Part shown: positions 44,113 to 56,174 of the stretch, piece after piece
Layout: every line of letters begins with the position of its first letter
Position numbering within the stretch: position 1 is the stretch's first letter
Assembly (NCBI GenBank): GCA_963573385.1
Contig: CAUYLG010066044.1
Location: 62,001 to 126,000 of the forward strand
DNA length: 64,000 nucleotides
Source: Cacajao melanocephalus
Lineage: Eukaryota; Chordata; Mammalia; Primates; Pitheciidae
Direction of reading: 5' to 3'
Translations under genes and position numbers: made by a program
Notes under the pieces: model-generated
What the model was told of the DNA's origin: nothing
The model's database searches: none
What the model saw: only the letters and a program-made list of their open reading frames with translations

Positions 44113-45079
44113 AGACTCATAGTCTAGGTTGTAATTAACAAAGCTCTGGTGCTATTCAAGAAAGAACAACTTTGGATTTAAGTAGTGACCAAAGAACATT
44201 TAGTCTCTTGTATCTTATTTACATAGTTTCTGTTGGTCCCCAGAGATAGGAGATTCCACCCACTTAAAGTAAGAGGAACCAGATTCTTCATTTTGTTTTG
44301 CTTTAAGCCAGATTGCAATCCCTCGGGGATGGAATAGAACCTCAGATGTGACCAATAACACGCAGGTCTTTTGGACCAAGAAGCCAAAGAAGCACACGCC
44401 TCATGAAAACAAACTCTCATTTTTCTTTGTTAAGGTAGACCCACTGACAGTTTCTATCTTTACATTCTCTCACTCTCCTGGCTTTGAGGTCAAGTGAGTA
44501 CATTCATTTTTAGATGCCTTTATTAAATTAGAGGTGACAAATAAGAATCTATAGGTTTCTAAACCTCTTCCCAGCCTATTATCTTTTCAATTAAAGAAGA
44601 GAGTGTAAATTGTGGCATTTGACATCACATTACCCTACCATTAGCATTGTTTTGAGTGGGGCTGGGTTTGAGCTGCACCATTTTCACTCCTTTGATTGGT
44701 ACCCCTTAGACTGCTTGCTGTGCATCTGTGTAACAGCTGGGCAAAGTTAGGAATACAGTCACTAGCTGTGGAAGAGCTTTTCTCTAATTGGTATATGTGA
44801 GGTTTGACCTTATGACTCTGGACTCATTAGTGCCACTAAGCTAATAGGCCACAGATATTGTTAAAGAAAAGCAATGAGTTTTCATATTGACCCCAAATGC
44901 TTGCTACTATCTTTAAATAATAAAGGACTAGTCTCCGCAACCAGAGGACCACTAAGAAAATGATGTAAAATTAGAAAATACTTTGCTTTGCATTTTTTTC
45001 TGACATGCTAATGCCCTTCAAGACCATCTCCTTTTTGATGGAGAGTTATAAACAGGTGAGTGAAGGGTTCACTACCAAG
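44113..45079. other. Intron 3 stretch, nothing recognised
   Basis: Single-copy-looking. Overlapping minus-strand frames at 44178-44420 have no motif. Confidence 0.5.
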
Positions 45080-45322
45080 GGCATGGCCTCTATTGCCCAA
45101 CATCCCAGGTTTGAACCCCAGTTCTGCAAATTACTTGGTGAGTGAACTTGAGCAAGTTACTTAACCTGTTTTTTCCTCAATTTTCTCATCTGTAAAATGG
45201 GGCCTGCCTTATACAGTTGGTGTTAGGATTAAATTAGTTATTAGATTAGAATATGTTAACTTAGAATATTGCCTGTCACATAGTAAGCACCATACATATG
45301 TGAGCTATTACACTTATTTATC
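45080..45322 (+). repeat. MIR SINE, near full length
   Basis: AAGGGCATGGCCTCTATTGCCC, CCAGGTTTGAACCCCAGTTCTGC, GAACTTGAGCAAGTTACTTAACC, TTTTCTCATCTGTAAAATGGGG, TTGTTAGGATTAAATTAG-like text, and GCCTGTCACATAGTAAGCACC: all MIR blocks in order. Confidence 0.95.
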
Positions 45323-46297
45323 TTCTTCTGAGGTCAACTGCAGAATCTATTGCCAATGCTGAGGTATCTGAACTGCCCAATTAATTATACATTCATTTTC
45401 TCTCCTTGGAGCCAGCTGATTAAAAACTTATTATGAGTAGTAAGAATTATGAGGTATTATTAGTAATAATAACATGAAGAATGTTATGTTTATCTAGTAT
45501 ATTTACTTTTTCAAAATCCAGTTGTATCAGCTGTCTCACTTTGTCTTTACCCCAGTCTTGGTGGGCAAAGATTATTGCTTCATGGGACAAATGAGAAATG
45601 TGAGACGTGAAGGTTTTGTAACTAATGCCACTGAAGGACTCCAGAAACAGAGCCAAGTTCTCTTGCCTCCAAGAAGTGTGTAGCATAGGAAGATGCTTCC
45701 AAATTCCCAGTAGTCTCCTGGGAGATAAAGACCAAGAATCCCAGGGTGACTAAATTGATTCTGAACACTTCCTTGAAAAGAGGCATTAGAGAGAATCTAG
45801 GTAATGACTCTATATTTTCACTTCTGGAAAAATTGAGGTAATGCTAAAAAAAAAATTTCCTCAGGAAGCACAAGAAAAGTCTTCTTTGATTAGAGGCTGC
45901 TGCTGTACAAGAGCCTTCAGAGGCTGAATTCAGACAGAACACTGAAACTCACCTGTGTACACCAGGATATGCAGTAGGATCTGGCGAGCCTCTCCTCTGG
46001 CCAACTTCAAGTCTTCCTCTTCCTGCAAACCTCAAGTGCTTTATTACTTGCAACTATTTGCTTCATTGCTTTTTCTCAAAGACCTACTAGAGAAAGGCTG
46101 TTTAATTGGACCAAACTTTTTCTTGGGGTCCTATTAGAGTGGTCATAAAGGGAGGTGGTCACAGACACCATAATCCAGACAAGAAGAAACTTCCCCAACT
46201 TGACTATAAAAGGAGATGGGGAGCAGCTAGGGGTTGGGATGGAAGACCTCCACCTTTGCTTGTATTACTCAACCAGTTGTTTGAAGACCATTGGTAT
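45323..46297. other. Intron 3 stretch, nothing recognised
   Basis: Nearly 1 kb without an assignable repeat. Short frames on both strands show no motif. Confidence 0.5.
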
Positions 46298-46313
46298 TGA
46301 AATATCTCCTGTC

Positions 46314-46344
46314 ATCGCTTCTTGGGCTTTTGGCTAAGATCAAG
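46314..46344 (+). pseudogene. U2 snRNA 5' fragment (31 nt) with target-site duplication
   Basis: Starts ATCGCTTCTTGGGCTTTTGG and ends CTAAGATCAAG, equal to nucleotides 1-31 of U2 snRNA except for two substitutions (positions 10 and 13). It is flanked on both sides by the identical 16-bp TGAAATATCTCCTGTC (46298-46313 and 46345-46360). No poly-A lies between fragment and duplication. This is a retroposed, 3'-truncated U2 pseudogene; 3'-truncated U1, U2 and U3 pseudogenes with 16-19 bp direct repeats are known in human. Far too short to be functional, though it retains the 5' stem I sequence. Confidence 0.93.
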
Positions 46345-46360
46345 TGAAATATCTCCTGTC

Positions 46361-47540
46361 TTCAATGGCTGGTAGGGGAGACATTTTGGATCTAGGAGAG
46401 AGTTTTGGCATTCTGCTAATTCAATGGGCCTCCAATACATTAACCATACATCTTATGTCATGCCATCATTGCCCAAGGTCTCCATTAGAGCTGACTTCAT
46501 CTCTCCAGCAGCCTTCCTTCTGGTTTTATGGCACACACCAAAGATTCAGACACACTGAAAACAGCCATAAGATCTCTCCCAAGGAGATGTCTCATTGTTC
46601 TCAGTAACAGCCTGCTTTGCTCTTTTGTGCAGCTAGACATCTTTGACAACCAATGGAGGCCAAAAAAAAAAAAAATCATTTTTGCATTGAGCTGCCGTCC
46701 TTGGAAGAGTTCTATCCTACACCTCTCTATGAGACATCAGCAAGTTTTTACATCCCAAAGAATTACTTTTGGTTGCCTGGAAAGTTCAAACCCCCAGGCC
46801 TTATTAGCTGTTTGATTAAGGAGATGACAACACAGCATTTTGTTTGTCTTTATCTATATGTGAGACTGATTAAAACATAGCAAAGAGGTGTTATTTGACA
46901 TGTAATTCCCTAACTGCAGTAAGTTGTATGCCTATTTAATGCATTGTTTAGTCTCACATTGGCTAAAGCCACTTAAAGAAGCACTTGGCAAGCTCTGGCT
47001 TTTCATTCTTAGCATAGCTGCCCCTCTTACTTCTTCACTGAACCTTAAATACCAAGAAAAACCCTTCGCTTACTTTACATCTGGCATATTGCTTTCTGCA
47101 ACTGGCCAGAACCTTTGCACGTGGCCCTCTGCATTTGTCCTAAGGTCATGAATGGCTTTGCAGTATTTGATCAGCAGCAGCACAGACACAAAGAGAAATT
47201 GTACAACCAGCAGAGACCACACAGCCTCTTTTAAATTAAAACCTTTTGCATTAAATGTTCAGGCATTCTGCAGGAATAAGGATTTCCATACCAAAACAAA
47301 AAAAGAGCAGTCAAAAAGTTGAGGGAAAAGATACAAAAGAACCTGATTATTGATTAAGTATACATCTCTGTAATCACTCCCTCTTAAAATTAACTGATTG
47401 CTCAAAGAAAATATAATTGCAGATTGCTACAAACTTAGAAGTCCTTGAAAAGTAATTGAGTTAATATTATACGATCTATTCATGTAACAAAATTGCACTT
47501 GTACCTCATACATTTATGTAAATGAAAATGATAATAATAA
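46361..47540. other. Intron 3 stretch, nothing recognised
   Basis: Includes a 13-A run at about 46661-46673 and several short open frames (60-95 codons) that overlap in different frames and look accidental. Confidence 0.5.
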
Positions 47541-47665
47541 TTAGTCAAACACTGAAATCCAGAGAGAACTGACATGTGCAAAGTCACACAGCTAATTAGT
47601 AGCAAAAGTAGAAGATACTGTGATTTGGTTTTCTGGTTCCACAGCAGTATTCCTCCATTTAGCAG
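47541..47665 (-). repeat. MIR SINE, antisense
   Basis: ACTGAAATCCAGAGAGAACTGAC, TGCAAAGTCACACAGCTAATTAG, TAGCAAAAGTAGAAGATACTG correspond to the antisense MIR core (aggttaagtaacttgcccaaggtcacacagctagtaagtggcagag). Confidence 0.85.
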
Positions 47666-48527
47666 CAATCAGCTATCCCTATGTCAAAGTTACCTGGTAC
47701 ATTAAAATGACCAGAAGAAGCATCCAGTCAAATTCATCCAAATGAATATAGATCTTGCTAGTTCCTTCCTTTCAAATTTACCTGAGACTTAGGTTAACAC
47801 TTTTGTTCCTTTGCTGTGGAAATTTGTACAAACTAAAGTGATTCCCTGCCTGTCTCCTATATGGTGTGCAAAGCCTTCACATGTACTTTGGGCATTCCAA
47901 GTCCACTTAAGGTCATAATTTGACTATTATTGTATATTATACTATTCTGACTCTTTGGTCACTGTCTCCAATGTCAACTTTGGTAGAACTGCTTTGGAAT
48001 GACTTAGCAAAGCTGCACTCCCGGAAAATCTGAAACGGTCTGACGAGTTGTTGGATCAGCTTTTTTTTTCTGAGATTTCACTGACTGTCCCAAGCCAAAA
48101 GAAATTTACACCTGATTTTTTTGCAGACTCCCAAGCAAATACTCTACGAATCTCTTCTGGTTTTCTTCTTTTATCTCTGGTCTTTATGAAGTACTAAAAA
48201 GCTGCTTGAGGTTTTAAACTTTAAAATTTTGTCAGACATAGAATCAATCCTGAGAGTATTGCTGGGAAGATGGTACTACCTCTGTGCCATTTACCCTGAT
48301 GAAATGGGTCTTTCATCAGAGGCAAGTGATTTAGAAAGTCCTCACTGAGCCAACCCACATGAAGCCAACTCCTGATTACCTATAAAACTGGGGAAAGGAG
48401 CACCAAGAGTTAGAATTCTGGATTAAATGGGTTTAAGGACACTATAGATTTTTCTTCTGGCTCCTTGCTGAGCCTATCCCCAACCTCTTTCCGAGACCAA
48501 GTGATGTGGGTTTTTTCATTTTCGTTT
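47666..48527. other. Intron 3 stretch, nothing recognised
   Basis: Single-copy-looking sequence before an AluJ. Confidence 0.5.
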
Positions 48528-48528
48528 T

Positions 48529-48828
48529 TGTTTTTTTGAGACAGAGCCTCTCAGTCTGCTGCTTAGGCTAGAGTGCAATGGTGCAAACAAGGCTCACTGC
48601 AGCCTCAACCTTCCAGTCTCAAGTGATCCTCCCACCACCTCAACCTCCCCGGTAGCTGGGACCATAGGTGCATGCCACCACACCCAGCTAACTTTTGTAC
48701 TTTTTGTAGAGATGGGGTTTCACCATATTGCCCATGCTGGTCTCAGACTCCTGGGCTCAAGTGATCTGCCCGCTTCGCCCTCCCAAAGTGCTGGATTTAC
48801 AGTTATGAGCCACCACCACACCCCGCCT
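48529..48828 (-). repeat. AluJ, antisense
   Basis: TTTTTTTGAGACAGAGCCTC to GAGCCACCACCACACCCCGCC. The text CACTGCAGCCTCAACCTTCC and CTCCTGGGCTCAAGTGATC is J-type. Confidence 0.95.
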
Positions 48829-48892
48829 GTTTTAAAATCTTACTTCATTCTCATACTCCCCATTCAACTTGCCCCACGCGCCATTGGCAACA

Positions 48893-49112
48893 GGGCTTTT
48901 TAGCCTCAGCACTATTGACATTTCGGGCCAGACTGTTTTTTGCTGGGAGAAGGAGTTGACCTGTGTATTATAGGATATCTAGCAACATACTTGACCTCTA
49001 CTCACTAGATGCCAGCGGTCCCTTCCTCCCCGTCATTACCACCAAAAATGTTTGCAGACATTATCAAATGTACCCTCAGGGGCAAAATCATCCCCCATTT
49101 GAGACTCCTAGA
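48893..49112 (-). repeat. hAT-Charlie MER5A
   Basis: TTTTTAGCCTCAGCACTATTGACATTTCGGGCC, GGATATCTAGCAACATACTTGACC, CACTAGATGCCAGCGGTCCC, CCAAAAATGTTTGCAGACATTATC, GGGGCAAAATCATCCCCC and GAGACTCCTAG: the full MER5A order with decayed terminal repeats. Strand is by RepBase convention as I recall and is uncertain. Confidence 0.93.
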
Positions 49113-49477
49113 CTAGACAAATCTCCAGAGGAGAGGCATTTAGAGAGACTGGAAAACCATGAGTGTAAGTAACACATCAACTCTCAGTCACTGTTTAACT
49201 GGGAGTCTATGGTCCATTGCCTGGAGCAAGCCATGAGAAGAGTCATCGTGATTTTGAAAGCTTTTCTCTGAAAATTAAAAGCTCTTCCTATAGGATATTT
49301 AAAACCATTTGCAAGCCTTCTCTTTTTTGCTTATAGCCATGGAATTCATGTATTTTAGTAAGAGAAGGAAGGGCAGGCAGAAACGGTTCAGAGCAGAATC
49401 CCATGCTTAGAAGTTTGATTGTGACCATGTGGAGCAAACGAAAAAGAAGTTGGTTATATTTTTGTAATTTTTTTCTT

Positions 49478-49762
49478 TTTTTTGAGACAGAGTCTTCCTC
49501 TGTTTCCCAGGCTAGAGTGCAACGGCGCAATCTCGGCTCACTACAACTTCCGCCTCCCAGGTTCCAGCGGTTCTCCCACCTCAGCCTCCCAGTAGCTGGG
49601 ATTACAGGCATGCACCACCACGCCCGGCTTATTTTTGTATTTTTAGTAGAGACAGGGTTTTGCCATGTTGACCAGGCTGGTCTTGAACTCCTCACCTCAA
49701 ATGATCCACCTGCCTCAGCTTCTTAGTACTGAGGATTATAGGCGTCAGCCACTGCATCCTGC
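49478..49762 (-). repeat. AluS, antisense, with target duplication
   Basis: Poly-T and TTTGAGACAGAGTCTTCC to GGCGTCAGCCACTGCATCCTGC. Likely duplication TTGGTTATATTTTTG (about 49450-49464) and TGGTTATCTTTGA (49763-49775). Confidence 0.95.
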
Positions 49763-49944
49763 TGGTTATCTTTGACTTTAATATTTGTAGCTGTTCCCTT
49801 GTCAGGCACATAATAAATAAACTCAATTCCCCACAAGTGAAAAAGCCTGATTCAAAGGTAATGACCACAATTTTTCTCCTTCTTTCTTGTACCCTTCCTG
49901 AGTCCTATCACAGTCATTCAATTGCTCAAAAACAATCACAAGTT

Positions 49945-50130
49945 CCACATTTGGGTCTGACCCAGCTCCCTACTGAACAGTTCTGTGACCTTGGAGAAGT
50001 CACTTAATGTCATTCAACCTTACATAGCTTATCATAAAAATGGGAATAAAAATACACTTCCAAGTTGTTCTGAGGCTCAGCTGTAGAAGGGCTTTGGAAG
50101 CAAAGTGCCATCCAAATATGTCATGATTGA
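49945..50130 (+). repeat. MIR SINE
   Basis: CTCCCTACTGAACAGTTCTGTGACCTTGGAGAAGTCACTTAATG, AAAAATGGGAATAAAAATACAC, GTTGTTCTGAGGCTCAGC and GCTTTGGAAGCAAAGTGCC follow the MIR 3' two-thirds. Confidence 0.88.
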
Positions 50131-50680
50131 TGAATTGAATTGGATGCTTTTCCCCTTGTATCCCTAATCATGGCCCAGAAATTAGATCAATCGTTTGATT
50201 TCTGTAAAACCTTAGGCAGCAATTATAATCTGGAAAAGTTAATTTGGCAGTGTATCTTCTTAACCTCATTAATTAAAAAGAAAAGCATGTTGCTACCTCC
50301 TGTTCACATATCATTTTACATTGAGACCACCCAAGAGTTAATTAATTGATCTTCAGAATGCTCACTCAGTATGACTATTTATTTCCTTTAACTGGAAAAA
50401 GCAGAAAAGAGATGAGGCCTATCATTTTACCACACTGAGCTTGCTTCAAGACTTTGTTCCCCATGAGGTGATTGGGTAGTCACTAAGAGATATCACATAT
50501 AGGCAAAAGATTTCTGTTCTCTCAGGTCAGCTTTTGGTGATTTCTGCTTAGCCTCAGAAAGCAGCATTCAGCAGAGGAAATGTACTCACTAATCAGAAAA
50601 AGTATCTTTGCACTCTCAAGTTGCACATCCAAACTGTGTCCTTATCACAGCCTGACTTAGGGGAATTAATTTTTTATTTT
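50131..50680. other. Intron 3 stretch, nothing recognised
   Basis: No assignable repeat. A 69-codon + frame (50140-50349) without motif. Confidence 0.5.
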
Positions 50681-50683
50681 GTC

Positions 50684-50971
50684 CAGGCACGGTGGCTCAT
50701 GCCTGTAATCCCAGCACTTTGGGAGGCTGAGGTGGGCAGATCACAAGGTCAGGAGTTTGAGACCAGCCTGGCCAACATGGTGAAACCTCATTTCTACTAA
50801 AATACAAAAATTAGCCAGGTGTGGTGTTGCACACCTGTAATTCTAGCTACTCAGAAGGCTGAGGCAGGACAATTGCTTGAACCTAGGAAGCTGAGGTTGC
50901 AGTGAGCTGAAATCATGCCACTGTACTCTAGCCTGGGGGCAGAGCGAGACTCCATCTCAAAAAAAAAAAAA
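50684..50971 (+). repeat. AluS, sense
   Basis: CCAGGCACGGTGGCTCATGCC to a poly-A of 12. Probable target duplication TTTTTATTTTG before and GTTTTTAGTTTG after. Confidence 0.95.
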
Positions 50972-51745
50972 GTTTTTAGTTTGAGCATGGCTTTGATTAA
51001 ATCAAAATTGTGAGTTTTATCACCATATGGACCAGTGACCACTGGTTCTTCTATCTCAGGTGCCTCACATCCCCTGGCTCCCAGAGGTACAACATTTGAC
51101 ACAGTTATTACACTTTTGAACCACACAATCAAACACTGCTTACTGCTGCTACAAATTTTCATTCTATTCTATCTTGAGATTTTGCAGAAGAACACAGACT
51201 AAGTTTTAAGGTTCCCCCACCACCACTGCATTTTCCAAAGCATCTAGTGTGGAGCACTTAATAAAACTTCTTGATTTGATATTGAAAATCCCATTCCAAA
51301 AGCTATTTCTTTTGTCCAGTCTCCAGAATATATACCACGGCTTTCAATTTGCTACTGCTATCATTGTGGATCTGAGATTGAAGATACAGGAGAAAAAAGT
51401 CAGCAAGTCTACTTGATATGTCACCTCTTAGAACCCCTTCACTGCTGCTCCACTGAAAATGCCTAGCTCAGGATTAAGCTAATTCTAATCAACAGGAAAT
51501 TTTCAAAGGCTACTAGACCCTCACCAAGAAGTCTACTTATGAAAGTGGGAACATGACCTCCACTCAGTTCCTCTCTACTGCTGAGTTATTTAAAAAGAAT
51601 GATAGTGGGCAAGGGAAGGTATGCAGCAATTGCTACATCCCTGGCTAAGGTATGCATAACAGCTGGAGCACCAGCCCTTAGAGAATACTACAAGTGGTTT
51701 CTACTTGCCAAAGCAGAATTGAAAAATTAGAGAGATAGAAAGAAC
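50972..51745. other. Intron 3 stretch, nothing recognised
   Basis: No recognised feature except a 16-bp palindrome ACCAGTGACCACTGGT at about 51030-51045. Confidence 0.5.
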
Positions 51746-51749
51746 AATA

Positions 51750-51920
51750 TAGAGCAATCTGGTCCAGTGTTATCACTTCCCAGATGAGGAGACCAAGGTC
51801 CAGAAAAAACATGATGTGCATGAGGTCACAAAAGTTGGTCGGAAAAGCTGGAGCTACTGGTCAGAAAGCCCGGGCTACAGTTCAGTCACCTCACACTTGA
51901 TCCAGAGCTCTTTGCACAGC
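51750..51920 (-). repeat. MIR SINE, antisense
   Basis: TATCACTTCCCAGATGAGGAGACCAAGGTCCAG, CATGAGGTCACAAAAGTTGG, and CTACAGTTCAGTCACC keep the order of the antisense MIR. Confidence 0.75.
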
Positions 51921-53570
51921 TGGACCCTTTAAATTTATACTCAGTAAACTCATATAAGGGTAGTGCTCACAACCAAGTCCATAAACTCAAAGGGAACTGC
52001 TACGTCATATTCTTCTGGTGCAACACCTCAGAATCATTTCTAGAAATTTCAGCTCTTAACCATTCATGAAATCTTTTATTCCTAATTTCTACCATCCATT
52101 GGATAACATCATCAAGTCTCTTTATCCCAAATCTGATCAACTTGACTCTAGGACTATGTTTCTTAACAAATTCTAGTAGTTTGAGGGATTGGAGGCTTAC
52201 AAAAGAAATAAAGGAAAAATTTGAGGTCAAGCCAGCATGTTGTATTGCTTGCTAACTCAGAAGCTACCCAAAACAAAAGGTATTAACAATGTGTTGTCTG
52301 TCTTCACCCATTCCTGACTTGCTAGTCTTCCATGAAGGTCTTCCACAAAGAAGCTTAAATTTTCCTACGTAGTTTGAGTTTTATGTTTCTTTCCATTAAA
52401 GTTTCCAGCCATTCATAGACATATTTAGCTTGGCAGAAGCTAAATATGACTCATGGAATGAAGAAATTTGAAGGCAAAGCTACTGAAAATGGATCTAATT
52501 TCTTTTGGGGGTAATTTGGGAGTGAGTAATTGATAATTTGTCTAATTTTTCCTAGTTTCATCAGCTGCCACACTGCCAAATATATGTTCCATATAGATGC
52601 TTTGTTATTCCTGAAACATATAACAAATTTCAGCTGCAACTTTATCTAATATGGTCAAAGGGGAAGACTATTGTTGGCTCATTTTCTCATTGTTTTTGGC
52701 TGGACACCCTCAATTAATGGCATTGAATGAAAAACAGGATCACATTGAAACCATTTTCAGCATGTTCCTTCCTATGGATCCAACCATTTCACTGTGAGTT
52801 TGTCAAGCACAGCAAATGTTCCCTATTAAAGGAATGACTATGTTTTCAACATAGATGCAACTGCCAGTTAATTGCATTCACCTTATAATTCCACTCTCTC
52901 AATTTGATGTAGAGATGTTTTTGGCTCTCCAACGATTCCTTCTTTTCTGCTGATTCTTGCCTCCTACTACGGAACAGATATTTGAGGATGAATTCTGAGA
53001 AGATCAATGACACATATACAATAAGCATCATTTCAGACTTCCCTGAAGTTAAACAGTCTGTGGGCCCTGAGCCATATGAATCATAAGACTTGTGAAAGGT
53101 ATTAGTGACACAAATCTGGCTGGCATTTCTGTAGATTATTGGTGCTTTGCATGCAATTATGAAAATCTCCCTTACCAGATAAGTCAGATGAGGGTTCAGT
53201 AACATTGTACAAAAGCATCATGACGTGTAAGCTAAAGACACAGAAAGGCTTACTTCTTCCTGGTTCTGAAGTGTTTTAAAGTCATTCAGTGGATGACTGG
53301 TTTCAATGAATATAAATGATTTTGATCTCCCGCCCCCATGCACATATCAAAAATAACAGTTATAATAAAGAACAGGGAAGTCTATCTCTTAGAAAAAAAC
53401 AGATTTGATTAATGGCCAGGGAAAGTGTTTTGTGGCAAGAAACCATCTCTTTTATCTCTTGTTTACAATGGGCTAATTGGTTTAACAAATTGTCTAAGGG
53501 AAATTAATCAATGTTGCTTAGAAAACAAAAAAAAATTTAGTATGTGAAAATAGACATAGACATAGAGCTT
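51921..53570. other. Intron 3 stretch with unassigned minus-strand open frames
   Basis: About 1.6 kb without a named repeat. Minus-strand frames at 52000-52230 (76 codons), 52451-52639 and 52846-53205 (119 codons) are open but separated by many stops. I cannot recognise any protein in them and see no splice or poly-A context; an old unidentified pseudogene is possible, and chance is more likely. Confidence 0.45.
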
Positions 53571-53574
53571 TGCT

Positions 53575-53706
53575 ACTCAAAGAAACCTAGGAGCTTTTTA
53601 GAAATGCAGCTCAGGGACCCTTACTTTAAACCAATCAAATCAAAATCTGCATTTTAACCGCACACCCACAGGATTTGGATGCATGTTAGGGTTTGAGAAG
53701 CCTCAC
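53575..53706 (+). repeat. hAT-Charlie MER20-like relic
   Basis: CTAGGAGCTTTTTAGAAATGCAGCTCAGGGACCC, ATCAAAATCTGCATTTTAACC, CACAGGATTTGGATGCATG, TTAGGGTTTGAGAAGCC match the MER20 order. Confidence 0.75.
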
Positions 53707-55145
53707 CTAGAGAATAGCAGGAAATAACAAGTATTTGCTAATTTGTGGCTCTCATTTGATAAGAGAGAATACAAAACAATCAGAGCACAACTCTCACTGC
53801 AGATTTCAAAAATGATGCTGAGGTCAAACCTGCTTGTGGCCATTAACAACATATATGCTGATTCACTTGTATTCAGTCCAGATTCCCTCAAGTTGGTGGA
53901 ACCTTTCCTTGAAGGAATTATAGAACTGCTCCAAGGATAACCCCATGGCCTGACCTTCTGTGAACTGGAAATTGGAACTTCTAATTGCTGTAGCTGCAAT
54001 TTCCAAGCCCATCACTGGGGCCAGGAACTGAGCTCCAGTCCTTAAGATCTTGCCAGTTTCTTTTTCAATAGTTACAGTTTTCAAGAACAGCCAAGCGAGA
54101 GTGCTTTAAAAAAAAAAAAACTAATTTCATTAAGTGGACAAATGTGTGTTTTACTCATATCAAATTTCATCCTTTGTTATGCTCAGCCAGGTTCTAATAA
54201 TATTTCTTATGGGCCTGAGTTAATTAGTTCCATTAGGGTTCCCACTGGGATTTTAGAAAAATGGTTTTAAGGTAAGAAAAGTCTATTTTGGTCACCTATC
54301 AGAAAGTGAAGGGTAAACTTTAAAACTCTTTTCAAAGAGATACAGCTGGCTTCCAACCTTCATGAGGGTCATTCTAAAACTCAAGTTCCCCAGCCTGAGC
54401 CTATTAATGAAGGTCATTAATGAAGGCCTTGATATTTGAAGGGTATGCTTCTTCAAAAGATTTTGTCCCACAGAGAGGAGGTAAAGTGAGAGAGGACCAG
54501 TTTCTAACTTGTACTGCTTGAAATGGCAATAGAAAAAAGGGGCAGGCTTTGGATTGGAGAGGTAAAAAATCTTGGATTTACTCAGAACTCTACCACTATA
54601 TAACTTGGTAAATTTGATTATTAGTCCTCTGGGTCTCAAAGCCTGTTGCCACTGAAACAATGGTATGTAAATGGACCAAAACATTCCACCTTTGAAATGT
54701 GATAATTGTGATCTCTCTTCCCAATTTGGCAGGTAAAAAAAGTTACTAATATGGTTTTCACATTTTTTTCACACATATTTTACTTGAACTTTAAGAGAAC
54801 GTCATTTCTTGACTATATTCTTGACTTGGGTAAGGTAGTATTGGACTTATACCAAAATTATGTATTTGATTTGTTTAGATTTAATGCACATTATTTTAAT
54901 ACAGTGATATCCGTGACTCACTGCACTCTACTCATTGAATGAATGTCAACAAAATAATATCTAAGACCTTTTCTAGAATGAATATTTACTGTTGTTCATG
55001 AAAATCTCTAAAATCCCTTAAGAAATCTGGCTGGATATGGAGATTATCGTTTGTTTCTTTGTTAGTATTCTCTCATTCCTTTTGCTGAGTGCTTTAGTAA
55101 AATGCATGGAAGTAAAATTATATCTCTTCCCAATTTAATTGTAGA
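53707..55145. other. Intron 3 stretch, no named repeat
   Basis: Contains a 13-A run at 54108-54120 followed by CTAATTT, which also occurs at 53738-53744 (see findings), and a 13-bp tandem duplication of ATTAATGAAGG(T/C)C near 54403-54428. A 130-codon minus frame (54292-54684) has no recognisable motif. Confidence 0.45.
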
Positions 55146-55400
55146 ATCATCAGCTGGGCACCTGCTCTGTGCTTAGCAATACCCAAGGGATAATGAAGGC
55201 ATCCCTTCAAAGAGGTTTCTTTATGGGAGGACCCATGAAATACTAATCTTACAACTGCAGGCTTGAGTCAGATGGGAATATTTCTACCCTACAGTATGCC
55301 AGTCCACACCATCTATTGAGTGCCTTCTGGTTAGCCCAACACTGACAATGAAATAAATGAGTAAAGCACAGCTCTATGCACGTGGAATTTATATCCTAGA
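55146..55400 (-). repeat. L2 LINE 3' end, antisense, in pieces
   Basis: AGCTGGGCACCTGCTCTGTGC, AGCAATACCCAAGGGATAATGAAGG and, farther right, CTATTGAGTGCCTTCTGGTTAGCCC with GTAAAGCACAGCTCTATGCACGTGG and ATCCTAGAGC fit two passes of the reversed L2 tail. Confidence 0.65.
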
Positions 55401-55655
55401 GCAATGTCACAAAATGTTTCCACTCCCACCCCACTTTCATCTAGCCCACAGACATGTTTTGTTTGGTCCACCCAATATATATTTGTTTTAAATTTGAAAT
55501 TATAAAAATCAAGAGATTATACATGAAAACAAAGATTAACAACTTCTTTTATGAAAAAATTGAGCCATCCAGCATGGCTGAGCCTGCATTCTTGAGTGGC
55601 AGTTTTTGGTCACCCTTTTATGTGGGGTGTGCGCCCTTGCAGGCTTAATTTATTC
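55401..55655. repeat. hAT-type DNA transposon relic
   Basis: TAGCCCACAGACATGTTTTGTTTGGTCCACCCAATATATATTTG, TTAAATTTGAAATTATAAAAATCAAGAG resemble a Charlie-like element end ('ggcccgcaaagcctgtttgtttggcccgcac...'). Family not assigned. Confidence 0.45.
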
Positions 55656-56174
55656 ATTATATACCCATCTGGCTCAGCATGCACTGACCTATACCACTCC
55701 TGCTCCAACTATGCAAAATCGTGTTGGATGTTAACTATATACCTGTCTATTTTATTACATTCAAGATGCATCTATTGCCTTTGCGCTATCACACAGTTAT
55801 CAGCCTAACTGCTGCTGGTTCATACAAATAAGACACAAACCTTATCTTTATAGAACTCTATAGCCCTCCCCAAACATAGCAAGTACAGCTCAGCTAGAAT
55901 TTAAAAGACAATCAGTCATTCTGGTGAAGGAAGAAGGCAGATTTTAAAAACTAAACCTTCAAAAATTTAGAGACCATCAAAAGGATATTTCCTCAAGAGC
56001 AAATGGAGTTTTGGGCCAGTGACCTTATGAAGCAGGAAAGGCCAAGTTCCAAGGCAATGCAATGGATGGGTTGCACAATCACCCCAAATGTTGAGCACAG
56101 TGGAGACCATCAACTCAACTCTTCAGACAAAACAAGTTGTAGCATTACAGTTTGTTTTGCACCAAGATCCAGAA

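Noticed and set aside
49288..49726. Open frames of 107 and 135 codons
   Set aside because: Alu-derived reading frames; peptides show the usual Alu translation pattern.
52846..53205. 119-codon minus-strand frame, possibly a pseudogene
   Set aside because: I could not recognise any protein, neighbouring frames are full of stops, and no poly-A or splice context is visible.
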